64,000 nucleotides of DNA from Flavobacterium ardleyense (GCF_033547075.1 NZ_CP137891.1:3121124-3185123); one strand, 5' to 3'. Counted from the stretch's first letter, positions 8,825 to 18,641 are shown. The notes: a model not told the origin generated them from the sequence alone. Made by a program: numbers and translations.

Positions 8825-9838
8825 ATGGAAACTCAGAAAAATTTTTCTCTCAAAAATCACAACACTTTTGGTATCGAAGCTTCGGCTGCAGAATATATTA
8901 ATATCAGCAGTATTGCACAATTAAAGGAAGTATTGGCATCTAATGTTGGCAGAGAATTATTTATTTTGGGTGGCGGAAGTAATATGTTACTAACCAAAAA
9001 TATTGACGCACTGGTTTTGCATATTAATTTACGCGGAATCAAAATCATCAACGAGACGGAGAATTGCGCCATCGTACGTGCTCAAAGTGGTGAAAATTGG
9101 CATAATTTCGTTGTTTTTACTATTGAAAATGATCTTGGCGGCTTGGAAAATATGTCTTTGATTCCTGGAAATGTGGGCACTACTCCAATTCAAAATATTG
9201 GCGCTTACGGCACCGAAATTAAGGACACATTTGTAAGTTGCGAAGCGATGAATATTGCAACTCAAGAAATGAGAACTTTTTATAATGAAGAATGTGAATT
9301 TGGTTATAGAGAAAGTATTTTTAAAAATAAAATCAAAGGTCAGTATATAATTACTTCTGTAGATTTTAAACTTAGCAAAGGAAACCATAAGATCAACACT
9401 TCTTACGGCGATATCACTGCCGAATTAGCGAAGAACAATATTCAAAATCCAGGGATTTCTGATGTGAGCAAAGCAGTCATTTCTATCCGACAATCCAAAC
9501 TTCCAGATCCACGAGAGTTAGGTAACAGCGGAAGCTTTTTCAAAAATCCCATAATTTCGAAAGAGAAATTTAAGGAAGTGCAAGCTAAATTTCCCGATAT
9601 CAGGCACTTCCCTATTTCGGATACCGAAGTAAAAGTTCCTGCAGGTTGGCTTATTGAACAGGCAGGTTTTAAAGGTAAACGCTTTGGCAATGCGGGAATT
9701 CACGTTAATCAAGCATTGGTTTTGGTTAATTATGGTGGCGCAACCGGATCTGAAATTTTAGACCTTTCACAAAAAATTCAAAAGGAAATTTTTGATATTT
9801 TCGGAATTTGGATTGATGCCGAAGTCAACATTATCTAG
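8825..9838 (+). CDS. murB: UDP-N-acetylenolpyruvoylglucosamine reductase
   Basis: MurB reduces UDP-GlcNAc-enolpyruvate (the MurA product) to UDP-MurNAc with NADPH and FAD, the second committed step of peptidoglycan synthesis. The 337-residue protein shows the FAD-binding LGGGSNML, LIPGNVGTTPIQNIGAYG, the YRES motif with its Tyr/Arg, the catalytic serine in NSGSFFKNP, and a C-terminal WLIEQAGFKG. The YRES loop and total length indicate the type I enzyme, as in E. coli. The partner murA is in this window at 35065-36372 but is not linked. Confidence 0.96.
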   Translation: METQKNFSLKNHNTFGIEASAAEYINISSIAQLKEVLASNVGRELFILGGGSNMLLTKNIDALVLHINLRGIKIINETENCAIVRAQSGENWHNFVVFTIENDLGGLENMSLIPGNVGTTPIQNIGAYGTEIKDTFVSCEAMNIATQEMRTFYNEECEFGYRESIFKNKIKGQYIITSVDFKLSKGNHKINTSYGDITAELAKNNIQNPGISDVSKAVISIRQSKLPDPRELGNSGSFFKNPIISKEKFKEVQAKFPDIRHFPISDTEVKVPAGWLIEQAGFKGKRFGNAGIHVNQALVLVNYGGATGSEILDLSQKIQKEIFDIFGIWIDAEVNII

Positions 9839-9872
9839 AGGAAAATAATCTTAATTTTATTAGTATAAAGCA

Positions 9873-9904
9873 TTGAAAAAATTAGAAATGATTGCCTAAA
9901 TTTG
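9873..9904 (+). promoter_or_regulatory. Bacteroidetes-type promoter of the glycosyltransferase / sigma factor pair
   Basis: TTG at 9873-9875, a 21-base spacer and TAAATTTG at 9897-9904 match the phylum consensus. The start codon at 9931 lies 26 bases further on. Confidence 0.65.
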
Positions 9905-9930
9905 CAGTCTTTTAAAAGCTAATCGCCTAT

Positions 9931-11037
9931 ATGCTACTCATTACTTTTTACGCATTTATATTTATAGTTTTTCTTCAACTCCTTTATTACCTAGTTATTT
10001 TCGGAAAGTTCGCTTTCGCTAAAATTACAACTGGTACACCAAAGAGATTGGCTGTTTCTGTGATAGTATGTGCCAAAAATGAAGCTGAAAATGTTTCAAG
10101 ATTTGTGCCTTTGCTTGCAGCTCAGAATTTTCCTGATTTTGAAATTATCTTAATTGACGACGCTTCAAGCGACAACACCTTGGAACTTTTTGAAGAATTT
10201 GAAAAGCAATACAGCAATATCCGCTTAGTAAAAGTCGTGAATAATGAGGCTTTTTGGGCTAATAAAAAGTTTGCATTGACCTTAGGAATTAAAGCAGCTA
10301 AGAATGAATATCTCCTGTTTACTGACGCAGATTGCAGACCATCTTCTGAAAATTGGATAAGTGAAATGAGTTCGCACTTCACTCTTAAGAAAACTATTGT
10401 TTTAGGCTACGGTGCTTACGAGAAAATTGCCGGCTCTTTTATTAATAAAATTATCCGTTTTGAGACCATGCTGACTGCCGTTCAGTATTTTTCTTGGGCA
10501 AAAGCGGGAAAACCATATATGGGCGTTGGAAGAAATTTAGCTTATAAACGCGAAGAATTTTTCAAAACTAATGGATTTATAGATCACATGAAGATTCGAT
10601 CTGGCGATGATGATTTATTTATCAATCAAGCCGCTACTAGTCACAATACTACAATTTCATTTGATTCGACAGGATTTACATATTCTGAACCAAATACGAC
10701 TTACAAAGATTGGTTTAATCAAAAAAGGAGACACGTTTCAACAGCTGCGCACTATAAAGCATTTGATAAGTTTCAGTTGAGCGTTTTCTACATTTCTCAA
10801 ATTATGTTTTTCCTCTTAGCAATATTATTACTAGCTTTTTTATACGAATGGATTATCGTTTTGAGTTTAATAGGTTTTAGATATCTTTTCACCTGGCTTG
10901 TGCTAGGATTTTCGAGCGGAAAATTAAAAGAAAAAGATGTGATGTATTGGTTTCCAGTTATCGAAATTGTGGTTATATTTACTCAGATGAATGTATTTCT
11001 TACCAATATTTTCTCAAAGCCAGTACATTGGAAATAG
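9931..11037 (+). CDS. Family 2 glycosyltransferase, membrane-bound
   Basis: The 368-residue protein has an N-terminal hydrophobic helix (about 1-28), a GT-A domain and two or three C-terminal helices (about 285-350). GT2 landmarks are VSVIVCAKNEAENV, IILIDDASSDNT, the metal-binding DADCRP, the SGDDDLF acceptor motif and the QKRRH motif. Such enzymes move a sugar from a nucleotide donor onto a lipid or polysaccharide acceptor in the membrane. Donor and acceptor cannot be assigned. Its last 10 bases overlap the proposed start of a sigma factor gene, suggesting translational coupling. Confidence 0.9.
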   Translation: MLLITFYAFIFIVFLQLLYYLVIFGKFAFAKITTGTPKRLAVSVIVCAKNEAENVSRFVPLLAAQNFPDFEIILIDDASSDNTLELFEEFEKQYSNIRLVKVVNNEAFWANKKFALTLGIKAAKNEYLLFTDADCRPSSENWISEMSSHFTLKKTIVLGYGAYEKIAGSFINKIIRFETMLTAVQYFSWAKAGKPYMGVGRNLAYKREEFFKTNGFIDHMKIRSGDDDLFINQAATSHNTTISFDSTGFTYSEPNTTYKDWFNQKRRHVSTAAHYKAFDKFQLSVFYISQIMFFLLAILLLAFLYEWIIVLSLIGFRYLFTWLVLGFSSGKLKEKDVMYWFPVIEIVVIFTQMNVFLTNIFSKPVHWK

Positions 11038-11579
11038 CAAAATTTATAGAGCGGGCACAAGCAGGCGATCAAGTTGCCTTAACCTACCTATTAGATTTTT
11101 ATTGGAATGAAGTGTATGGTTTTATGCTTGTTCGCACCGAAAATGAAGCGGATACTGACGACATTACCATTGAAACATTTGCGAAAGCTTTCGAAAAAAT
11201 TAAAACCTACAATCCCGAATTTCAATTCAATACTTGGCTGATTGCTATTGCAAAAAATGTTCATATTGATATGATTCGCAAGCGCAAGTCATCTCCATTT
11301 GTAACAATCGATGATTTTGACAATAGTGAATTTCTCAATCTTCCAGATACTTCACTTAGCGCCGAAGACGAATTAATTCAAGAGCAAAACTTGGCTCGAC
11401 TACTAAAATATATTAAGGAATTAAAACCACATTATCAAGAGGTTATTCAGTTGCGGTATTTTCAGGAAATGTCTTATCAGGAAATCGCGGATAAATTGGA
11501 ACAACCGTTAAGCAATGTCAAAATTAGAATTTTGAGAGCTAAGAATTTATTGGCGGAGATTATTCGCGGAAGGAAGTAA
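11028..11579 (+). CDS. ECF-type RNA polymerase sigma factor
   Basis: The frame is open from an ATG at 10947, inside the preceding gene, but the homologous region begins at LEIAKFIERAQAG, so I place the start at the TTG at 11028 (183 residues). Region 2 is seen in FQFNTWLIAIAKNVHIDMIRKR. Region 4 is a helix-turn-helix, HYQEVIQLRYFQEMSYQEIA. The pattern is that of sigma-70 group 4 factors. No anti-sigma gene lies next to it, which is unusual for this group, so the signal it responds to is unknown. It overlaps the glycosyltransferase gene by 10 bases. Confidence 0.85.
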   Translation: MEIAKFIERAQAGDQVALTYLLDFYWNEVYGFMLVRTENEADTDDITIETFAKAFEKIKTYNPEFQFNTWLIAIAKNVHIDMIRKRKSSPFVTIDDFDNSEFLNLPDTSLSAEDELIQEQNLARLLKYIKELKPHYQEVIQLRYFQEMSYQEIADKLEQPLSNVKIRILRAKNLLAEIIRGRK

Positions 11580-11834
11580 AACTGGATTAACTTTTACTTT
11601 GCATAATCACTTGCATTCTGACTTTCATCTTTAGGTAACTGTGCATTATCTAGCAATTTATTTGCCAAATTCAACTTTTTTTAAAATAGAATCCAACCCT
11701 TAAAATCTACTGATTTGGGGTCAATTTTTGCTTTTAACATTTTTATTTGGCTAAATCTACATCTGTGTTCAACTTGACATTATATAAAATTCAAATCTTT
11801 TACAGATAGTAAAACTTTGAGTTTTATTATGTGA

Positions 11835-11865
11835 TTTGCTTCGCCTGTTCGCTTTGCTCGAGTCT
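11835..11865 (-). repeat. Solo copy of the CGAGCAAAGCGAA module
   Basis: The string TTGCTTCGCCTGTTCGCTTT and the following GCTCGAGTC match the module found twice inside the hairpin repeat at 21671-21806 and once at 52-82. Confidence 0.65.
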
Positions 11866-12048
11866 CCTTCGTCGAAATGACAATTTTATGGAGTTTGGCT
11901 AATTGTAAAGTCCATATTATATTTTGCAATTTAACGAAAATTCATGTAACCTATTCGTCTAATGCCTGCAAAAAATACTATAACTATGGTCTTCAACACT
12001 ATTATAATATTATTTCGATTTTACATTCCATATCCCCGATAGCGCGCA

Positions 12049-12082
12049 TTTACTTCGTCAGTTCGGCAAAGCCTCGGGTGCA
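12049..12082 (-). repeat. Degenerate solo copy of the CGAGCAAAGCGAA module
   Basis: ACTTCGTCAGTTCGGCAAAG followed by CCTCGGGTGCAAT matches the module with a small internal insertion. Confidence 0.45.
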
Positions 12083-12241
12083 ATCCGTGCCCGTAAACTG
12101 CTAAAGAATTCATTATTTAAAGATAATCTAGCTCAAGCTAGAAAACTGTTCAAAGCTCACATTTTAATAGATTTTTACAACAAAGCTTCAAATCATACTA
12201 CTTGGTTTGTTTAGAAAAATAATTAGTATCAAATGCGAAAT

Positions 12242-12330
12242 CCCCTAGCCCCGATTAGAGCGGCATCCTCTTTATGGTTGCGCGAAGCAGCAACTATGAA
12301 GAGATACAGCGGAAAGCGGGATAAAGCTCC
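12242..12330 (+). repeat. Dispersed hairpin repeat, copy with a 14-bp stem
   Basis: Left flank CCCTAGCCCCGATTAGAGCG then GCATCC, a stem CTCTTTATGGTTGC / GCAACTATGAAGAG with two G-U pairs around a short loop, and right flank GATACAGCGGAAAGCGGGAT. The flanks match the family. The stem sequence is specific to this copy. Confidence 0.8.
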
Positions 12331-12420
12331 AAAAAAAAATCATGAAAATGAAACGAATTTTCTAAAGGCTAAAAAAGTCTGAAAAAAGGTTGAATTCCAA
12401 TTTAATCAAAATGCAAGTCG

Positions 12421-12428
12421 TACCTTTG
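12421..12428 (+). promoter_or_regulatory. Probable -7 element of lipA
   Basis: TACCTTTG fits TAnnTTTG and lies 23 bases before the lipA ATG. The nearest upstream TTG (12390-12392) is 28 bases away, longer than usual, so the -33 box is uncertain. Confidence 0.5.
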
Positions 12429-12451
12429 CAAAGCATTATAAAATAGTACAA

Positions 12452-13321
12452 ATGGAGACAGTTTTAGACAATACGTTACCGATTGGCAAACCAAAATGGC
12501 TTAAAGTAAAGCTTCCAATAGGCAAGAAATACACCGAACTTCGTGGGCTTGTAGACAAATATGAGTTGAATACGATTTGTACTTCGGGCAGTTGTCCGAA
12601 TATGGGCGAATGCTGGGGCGAAGGAACGGCAACATTTATGATTTTAGGTAATGTGTGCACCCGTTCATGTGGGTTTTGTGGTGTAAAAACTGGACGTCCT
12701 GAAACCGTAGATTGGGGTGAGCCAGAAAAAGTAGCCCGCTCGATAAAAATTATGAATATTAAGCACGCTGTTGTTACTAGTGTTGACCGCGACGACTTGA
12801 AAGATATGGGTTCTATTATTTGGTTTGAAACCGTGCAAGCGATAAGAAGAATGAATCCGAAGACAACTTTGGAGACACTAATTCCTGATTTTCAAGGAAT
12901 AGAGCGCCACTTAGATAGGATTGTTGAAGCAAATCCCGAGGTGGTTTCTCACAATATGGAAACGGTAAGAAGACTTACACGTGAAGTGCGAATTCAAGCA
13001 AAATACGACCGAAGTCTTGCAGTTTTAAAGTACTTAAAAGAGCAAGGAATCAATAGAACAAAGTCGGGAATTATGCTAGGCCTTGGTGAACTTGAAGAGG
13101 AAGTAATTGAAACTTTGCACGATTTAAGAGCTGCAAACGTGGATGTTGTAACTATTGGTCAATACCTTCAGCCGAGCAAAAAGCACCTACCTGTAAAAGA
13201 ATTCATCACACCCGAGCAGTTTGCTAAATATGAAAAAATTGGACTCGATTTAGGCTTTAGACACGTAGAAAGTGGTCCACTTGTGCGCTCATCTTACAAA
13301 GCACAAAAACATATTTTATAA
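12452..13321 (+). CDS. lipA: Lipoyl synthase
   Basis: This radical-SAM enzyme inserts two sulfurs into octanoyl groups on the lipoyl domains of 2-oxoacid dehydrogenases and the glycine cleavage system. Both iron-sulfur sites are complete: Cys43, Cys48 and Cys54 for the auxiliary sacrificial cluster, and Cys69, Cys73 and Cys76 (CTRSCGFC) for the SAM cluster. The C-terminal RSSYKA motif with the serine ligand of the auxiliary cluster is present. The length of 289 residues is normal. gap follows 18 bases later, so the two may share a transcript. Confidence 0.97.
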   Translation: METVLDNTLPIGKPKWLKVKLPIGKKYTELRGLVDKYELNTICTSGSCPNMGECWGEGTATFMILGNVCTRSCGFCGVKTGRPETVDWGEPEKVARSIKIMNIKHAVVTSVDRDDLKDMGSIIWFETVQAIRRMNPKTTLETLIPDFQGIERHLDRIVEANPEVVSHNMETVRRLTREVRIQAKYDRSLAVLKYLKEQGINRTKSGIMLGLGELEEEVIETLHDLRAANVDVVTIGQYLQPSKKHLPVKEFITPEQFAKYEKIGLDLGFRHVESGPLVRSSYKAQKHIL

Positions 13322-13339
13322 ATTTATTTATAGCTTTTA

Positions 13340-14341
13340 ATGTCAAAAATTAAAGTTGCAATTAATGGTTTTGGCCGTATTGGTCGAAATTTATTTAGAT
13401 TATTACTTGATCATCCTCACATTGATGTAGTCGCGATAAACGATATTTCGGACAATCATACGATGTCTCATTTATTGAAGTACGACAGTATTCACGGAGT
13501 ATTAAAGCGAAACGTTTCTTTTGATCAAGAAGCAATTTTGGTTGATGAAAAAAATTTCTTATTTTTTCATGAGAGGGATGCCATTAATTTACCTTGGGGA
13601 AGTTTAGATATTGACGTTGTAATTGAATCTACGGGGAAGTATAAAACTTTGGAAGATATTTCTAAACATTTACATGCAGGAGCAAAAAAAGTTATTCTTT
13701 CTGCTCCTGCAGAAGTTGATAGCATTAAAACTATCGTACTTGGAGTAAATGAGCATATCTTGGACGGTACCGAAACGATCGTTTCCAATGCTAGCTGCAC
13801 GACCAATAATGCGGCGCCAATGCTGAAAATTTTGGATGAACTTTGCCAAATTGAAAATGCCTATATTACAACTGTGCATTCTTATACTACTGATCAAAGT
13901 TTGCACGATCAGCCTCATAAAGATTTGCGCCGCGCGCGAGCTGCTAGCCAATCTATAGTTCCAACAACGACTGGAGCGGCAAAGGCCTTGACAAAAATCT
14001 TTCCTTCCATGGAAGGAAAAATTGGAGGTAGCGGAATACGAGTTCCCGTACCTGATGGCTCGCTCACAGATCTAACTGCCTATGTAAAACGGGAAGTTAC
14101 AATCGAAGAAATAAATGCAGCGTTCTTGAAGGCTTCGCAAAATGGACTGAATGGAATTCTCGATTATACCGAAGATCCTATAGTGTCTGTCGATATTTTG
14201 GGCAATCCAACTTCTTGCCTTTTTGATGCACAATTAACATCGGTAATTGGCAAAATGGTAAAAGTAGTAGGTTGGTATGATAACGAGATTGGATATAGTT
14301 CTAGATTAATAGATTTAATTATGCTACTAAATAAAAAATAA
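13340..14341 (+). CDS. gap: Type I glyceraldehyde-3-phosphate dehydrogenase
   Basis: GAPDH oxidises glyceraldehyde 3-phosphate to 1,3-bisphosphoglycerate with reduction of NAD. The 333-residue protein shows the Rossmann start INGFGRIGRN, an Asp at position 35 after the second strand (favouring NAD over NADP), the active-site SNASCTTN with Cys153, and WYDNEIGYS near the C terminus. It lies between lipA and a hybrid histidine kinase on the same strand. Many flavobacteria have two gap genes of glycolytic and gluconeogenic type, and sequence alone does not show which this is. Confidence 0.96.
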   Translation: MSKIKVAINGFGRIGRNLFRLLLDHPHIDVVAINDISDNHTMSHLLKYDSIHGVLKRNVSFDQEAILVDEKNFLFFHERDAINLPWGSLDIDVVIESTGKYKTLEDISKHLHAGAKKVILSAPAEVDSIKTIVLGVNEHILDGTETIVSNASCTTNNAAPMLKILDELCQIENAYITTVHSYTTDQSLHDQPHKDLRRARAASQSIVPTTTGAAKALTKIFPSMEGKIGGSGIRVPVPDGSLTDLTAYVKREVTIEEINAAFLKASQNGLNGILDYTEDPIVSVDILGNPTSCLFDAQLTSVIGKMVKVVGWYDNEIGYSSRLIDLIMLLNKK

Positions 14342-14374
14342 AGTAGTAAATTTATTCAAACTATAGCGTGAATT

Positions 14375-16537
14375 ATGAGATTTTGGCAATACAGTCTATT
14401 ACTGTTCAGTATCCTAACTTTTTCTCAGCCAAAAGCTGAAAAATTAGACAGCGTTGCGACATATCTTCAAATTGCAGCTTTTGACATCAAAACCAATAAT
14501 TACATTGCTGCTCTTGATCACACTCAGAAAGCGATAAATTATGCAGAGGCAAAAAATGATATTGATAATCAAGCAAAATCGTATACGCTTCTAGGAGATC
14601 TTTATTTCCAAATTAAGAAATATGAAGATGCTTTTGATGGTTATGCCCACGCCTCCAAATTGTACGCCATACTTCCAGCGTCTTCTAACCAAGCTCTTGT
14701 ATATTATAAAATAGGCCTTTGCTATATGCAAAAGAAGCAATATTCAATGGCTGAAAAATCATTTAATACTGCCAAGGAGATTTATCAATCTATTTCCTAT
14801 CTCGATGCAATTGAACTTTTAGAATTGCAGAAAGGAATTTTATACAGAACGAACGGCAAAGTAGAAGAAGCTGCACAAATTTTTACTTCCCTCCTAGCTA
14901 AAACTGAAAAAGAAGATGTGTATAATATTCGGGCTGAAGCGCTTTATGAATTAGGCACTATTGAATTGGATAAAAAGCGTTCTAATCTTGCAATTAATTA
15001 CCTAGATCGAGCTGCTATTTTCAATAAAAAAAATTTTAACCAAGATCTACAATCTAATATTTTCCTTGCTCTTAGTACTGCGCATGAAAATATTGGACAA
15101 AATACCAAAGCATTCGCTTACTTGAAAGAGCATTTGGAACTTCGAAATAATATATCACTTATAAATAATAAGCGACTTGGTCAGGCGGAATATAACAAGT
15201 TTAAAGAAAGTGAAAAACTCAAGACTATTGAGCAAATGCATTTGGAAAATGAGCAGCAAAAGAAATCAAATCGATTCTCGAAGGTAATTAGTATTTTAGC
15301 AATAGCACTTATATCAATTTTGTCACTCCTTAGTTTGTCTTTGTATAAGAATAATATTATTCGAAATCATTCCAATCAACTTCTCAAAGACAAAAACAAT
15401 GAGCTTCAAGCTGCAAAAGATAAGGCAGAAAAAGCTTCAAAAGCGCGGACAGAATTTCTTTCCACTGTAAGTCATGAATTGCGTACTCCTTTAAATGCAA
15501 TTAACGGAATAACGCATTTATTGATAACCGAAGAGCCAAAAAAAGATCAGTTAAAATACCTTAATGCCCTTAAATTTTCTGGCAATTATCTGTTGACATT
15601 TATTAATGAAATACTTGAAATAAATCGGATTGATTCTGGAACAGTGATTCCAGAAAAGATAGCTTTCAACTTACGACAACTTCTAGAAAACATCCATAGC
15701 TCAATGAGTGAATTGGCAATTGACAACAACAATTTATTTGTCCTAGAAATAGACTCCGAAGTGCCCGATAATTTACTAGGAGACCCAACTAAACTTTCTC
15801 AAATCTTTATCAATCTTATCAATAATGCACTCAAATTTACTTCTGATGGTAGTGTAAAAGTTATCGCAAAACGAGAAATGGCTGATGAAGGTACAGTTCT
15901 TATTAACTTTAAAGTTATAGATACGGGAATAGGTATTGCAAAAGAAAAGCAATCTGCCATATTTGACAGTTTTGCGCAAGGCTCAATTGAAATTAATCGA
16001 AAATATGGCGGTACAGGATTAGGCTTAAATATCGTAAAGAAACTTATCAAGATGATGGGAGGTAAAATTTCTCTTGAAAGTGAAATTGGACAAGGCTCCA
16101 CCTTTTCATTTACTATAAATTTTGATCAAGGATCAGAGGTTTCTCGTCAATCAGAATATAGTTATAATGACGATGTATTTGTTAACAAAAAAATTCTGCT
16201 GGTAGAAGACAATAAAATTAATCAGATGATCACTGAAAAATTGCTTCAGAATAAGCAAATTATTTGTGATACAATTGATAATGGAGAAGAAGCAATTGAA
16301 ATTATACGAGACAAGACATACGATTTAGTTCTGATGGATATTCATTTGCCGGGAATTAACGGAACGATTGCCACTCAGATGATTCGAGAATTTGATTCCC
16401 ATACACCAATTATTGCATTAACTGCAATTTCGCTGAATGAAAACAGGGATATGTTGCTATCCTACGGGATGACCGATGTGATAACTAAACCATTTGATCC
16501 CGAAAATTTCTATAAAATATTATCTCAGAATCTTTAA
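14375..16537 (+). CDS. TPR-containing hybrid histidine kinase with C-terminal receiver
   Basis: The 720-residue protein has a signal peptide (1-16), a periplasmic sensor region of about six TPR-like units (about 25-270), a transmembrane helix (about 304-325), a short coiled coil, a HisKA domain with His367 in STVSHELRTPLN, an HATPase domain (N box FINLINNALKF, DTGIGI, GTGLGL), and a receiver domain (about 600-720) with the phosphoacceptor Asp655 in LMDIHLPG and a KPF motif. A periplasmic TPR sensor fused to a phosphorelay is common in Bacteroidetes. The receiver could pass phosphate to a separate Hpt protein, which is not in this window. The final 4 bases overlap the convergent punA. Confidence 0.92.
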   Translation: MRFWQYSLLLFSILTFSQPKAEKLDSVATYLQIAAFDIKTNNYIAALDHTQKAINYAEAKNDIDNQAKSYTLLGDLYFQIKKYEDAFDGYAHASKLYAILPASSNQALVYYKIGLCYMQKKQYSMAEKSFNTAKEIYQSISYLDAIELLELQKGILYRTNGKVEEAAQIFTSLLAKTEKEDVYNIRAEALYELGTIELDKKRSNLAINYLDRAAIFNKKNFNQDLQSNIFLALSTAHENIGQNTKAFAYLKEHLELRNNISLINNKRLGQAEYNKFKESEKLKTIEQMHLENEQQKKSNRFSKVISILAIALISILSLLSLSLYKNNIIRNHSNQLLKDKNNELQAAKDKAEKASKARTEFLSTVSHELRTPLNAINGITHLLITEEPKKDQLKYLNALKFSGNYLLTFINEILEINRIDSGTVIPEKIAFNLRQLLENIHSSMSELAIDNNNLFVLEIDSEVPDNLLGDPTKLSQIFINLINNALKFTSDGSVKVIAKREMADEGTVLINFKVIDTGIGIAKEKQSAIFDSFAQGSIEINRKYGGTGLGLNIVKKLIKMMGGKISLESEIGQGSTFSFTINFDQGSEVSRQSEYSYNDDVFVNKKILLVEDNKINQMITEKLLQNKQIICDTIDNGEEAIEIIRDKTYDLVLMDIHLPGINGTIATQMIREFDSHTPIIALTAISLNENRDMLLSYGMTDVITKPFDPENFYKILSQNL

Positions 16538-17346
16538 TAGTTTTGAATAAGGGTTGAGATTAAATACCGCACTTCAGGCTCCGCTTTTTTCGCTGCTTGC
16601 AAAACTTCGGCGTGAGAGATATTCTCCATCTGCCCTTCGACACCCATATCGGTAATTACCGAAATACCAAAAGTCTCAATATCCATATGTCTGGCTACAA
16701 TTACTTCGGGAACGGTAGACATTCCCACGCAGTCGGCGCCTAGAGTTTTTACCATTCGATACTCAGCTGGTGTTTCAAACGTTGGTCCCTGTAATCCAAG
16801 ATAAACTCCTGTATGAACTGTGATATTTGCTGCTACAGCTATTTCTTGAACCTTTGCAATCATTTTTTGACTATAAGGTTCACTCATATTTACAAATCGT
16901 GGTCCAAATCTTTGATCATTCGCACCTCGAAGCGGATGTTCGGGCTGCATATTTATATGGTCATTAATCAGAACAATTGATCCCACATTGAATTTAGAAT
17001 TTACACCACCAGAAGCATTGGAGACAATTAGTTTTGTTATTCCTAACATTTTAAAAACTCTGATGGGAAAAGTGACTTCCTGCATTGAATAACCTTCATA
17101 ATAATGAAAACGCCCTTGCATTGCAACTACTTTTTTGTCGCCTACTGTTCCAAATACTAAAGCTCCACTGTGACCTTCGACAGTTGAAACTGGAAAATTG
17201 GGAATTTCGCCGTAGGGCAATGTGAACTCGACCGAAATATCCTCGACAAAGCTGCCAAGCCCTGATCCTAAAATCACTGCGTATTCTGGTGAGAAATTTG
17301 TTTTAGATTTAATAAAATCAGCTGTAGTTTGGACGGTTTCCCACAT
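16534..17346 (-). CDS. punA: Purine nucleoside phosphorylase
   Basis: The enzyme splits purine nucleosides with phosphate to base and ribose 1-phosphate. The 270-residue length and motifs mark the trimeric low-molecular-mass class: GSGLGSFVED (phosphate loop), GHSGALVFG, GRFHYYEGYSMQEVTFP, SNASGGVN and the GPTFETPAEYR / GADCVGMSTVPE block with the purine-contacting Glu. The preceding upstream gene on this strand is lpxK, 272 bases away, so operon membership is uncertain. The 3' end converges with the histidine kinase gene and overlaps it by 4 bases. Confidence 0.95.
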   Translation of the reverse strand: MWETVQTTADFIKSKTNFSPEYAVILGSGLGSFVEDISVEFTLPYGEIPNFPVSTVEGHSGALVFGTVGDKKVVAMQGRFHYYEGYSMQEVTFPIRVFKMLGITKLIVSNASGGVNSKFNVGSIVLINDHINMQPEHPLRGANDQRFGPRFVNMSEPYSQKMIAKVQEIAVAANITVHTGVYLGLQGPTFETPAEYRMVKTLGADCVGMSTVPEVIVARHMDIETFGISVITDMGVEGQMENISHAEVLQAAKKAEPEVRYLISTLIQNY

Positions 17347-17618
17347 AGGTTAGATTTAAAGATTGAAAAATTAAAAGATTGGAGATTGAAAGATTAGAAA
17401 AATCTAAGTAATCGAAAAAATCTAAATTAATTATTTGCGAAAGTATTTAACAATCACAAAATATGCTTTACGCTTTCTTGTAAATATAGCCAATAAAACC
17501 CAACATCTAATACCAAACATTATCTAAGAAAGTTTAGAAAATACCGAAGTATAGAGGAAGAAAAATAACCTAAAAGAGAAAAATTAAGCTTATTTTTTTT
17601 TAGAAAATATGGATTAAC
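17347..17618. other. AT-rich gap between punA and lpxK
   Basis: The part nearest punA (about 17352-17400) is a degenerate run of AAAGATTG-like words. No gene, terminator or clear promoter is seen in the rest. Confidence 0.5.
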
Positions 17619-18641
17619 CTATTTGTTCGTAGACTTTTTTAAGAAATCCAAAATGCTTTTATCAAACAATTCCTTGTCTTTAAGAAATGCACTTTTAATT
17701 GGCAAATAATAGATATTATCTGAAACTACAGAATCATATAATCGAACGTAATCCTTTTCAGTGGTGATTACGAGATTTTCTTTTGCTTTCGCTTTTATCG
17801 ACTCTATTTCCGTTGGACTAAAATTGTGATGGTCTGGAAATTCTAATAAAGTATCGGATGGCTTTTTTAGATAGTCGAAAAAGTATTTGGGTTTCGCGAT
17901 TCCGGCGAGTAAGGTTTTATTTTTTAATTTTACTTCTTGGACATAAATAGAGTTGTTTTCAGAAAAGACAAATTCATCGTATTCAATTGTGCTAAAAAAC
18001 AACTGTTGATTTTCAGTTAAAGCTAATTTCGACTTGACCTTTTGTTGTTGCTCTTGGCTCAGAGATGAAGGACATTTGGTTATGATTACAATCGCAGCTC
18101 GATCAGCACCTGATTTAGATTCACGCAAGTTTCCCGCAGGAAGTAGTAAATCATCAGAAAACAAATCAGAATAGGAAGTGAGCAAGATATATAATCCCGC
18201 TTTTACTTTGCGATGTTGATAAGCATCATCGAGAAGGACGACCTGAGTTTCTGGACGTAGTTTCAAAATATTCTGAATTCCTTGTGTGCGATTTGCATCA
18301 ACTGCGACAGAAACTTTTGGGAATTTCCTATGATATTGAAACGGTTCATCTCCCAACATTACAGCCGTAGAATTTTCATCAGCAAGAAAAAATCCTTTAC
18401 TACCTCTTTTATAACCACGACTTAAAATCGCAACCTTATAATAAGGAGTAAGTAATCTTGTGAGATATTCTACTTGTGGCGTCTTGCCGGTACCTCCAAC
18501 ATTGAGATTTCCAATGGCTATTATAGGAATATCAAACTCGGTCGATTTTAAAATTTCCTTATCAAAAAGAAAATTTCGAATACTAGTAATTCCGCCATAC
18601 AGCAGTCCAAAAGGATATAGAAGTTTTCTGAGAATTTTCAT
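17619..18641 (-). CDS. lpxK: Tetraacyldisaccharide 4'-kinase
   Basis: LpxK phosphorylates the 4' position of the lipid A disaccharide at the inner face of the cytoplasmic membrane. The 340-residue protein has the conserved N-terminal membrane-associated segment (PFGLLYGGITSIRN), the P-loop VGGTGKTP in GNLNVGGTGKTPQ, the LSRGYKR motif, GDEPFQYH, and LLDDAYQHR with the catalytic Asp and His. It lies in the punA-lpxK minus-strand block and is divergent from the Nif3-like gene. Confidence 0.95.
   Translation of the reverse strand: MKILRKLLYPFGLLYGGITSIRNFLFDKEILKSTEFDIPIIAIGNLNVGGTGKTPQVEYLTRLLTPYYKVAILSRGYKRGSKGFFLADENSTAVMLGDEPFQYHRKFPKVSVAVDANRTQGIQNILKLRPETQVVLLDDAYQHRKVKAGLYILLTSYSDLFSDDLLLPAGNLRESKSGADRAAIVIITKCPSSLSQEQQQKVKSKLALTENQQLFFSTIEYDEFVFSENNSIYVQEVKLKNKTLLAGIAKPKYFFDYLKKPSDTLLEFPDHHNFSPTEIESIKAKAKENLVITTEKDYVRLYDSVVSDNIYYLPIKSAFLKDKELFDKSILDFLKKSTNK

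Larger units (their letters stand above)
11580..12451. other. 872-base intergenic region carrying repeat modules
   Basis: No convincing gene is present. Short open frames here have no recognisable domain. The region contains two solo copies of the TTCGCTTTGCTCG module (11835-11865 and 12049-12082, both minus-oriented relative to the copy at 52) and one full hairpin repeat (12242-12330). The remainder is AT-rich. Confidence 0.6.

Noticed and set aside
10947..11027. N-terminal extension of the sigma factor
   Set aside because: The 27 residues lie inside the glycosyltransferase gene and have no match to the family. The TTG at 11028 gives the expected beginning.
11877..12104. A 75-codon open frame before lipA
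   Set aside because: It covers repeat modules and has no recognisable product or promoter.
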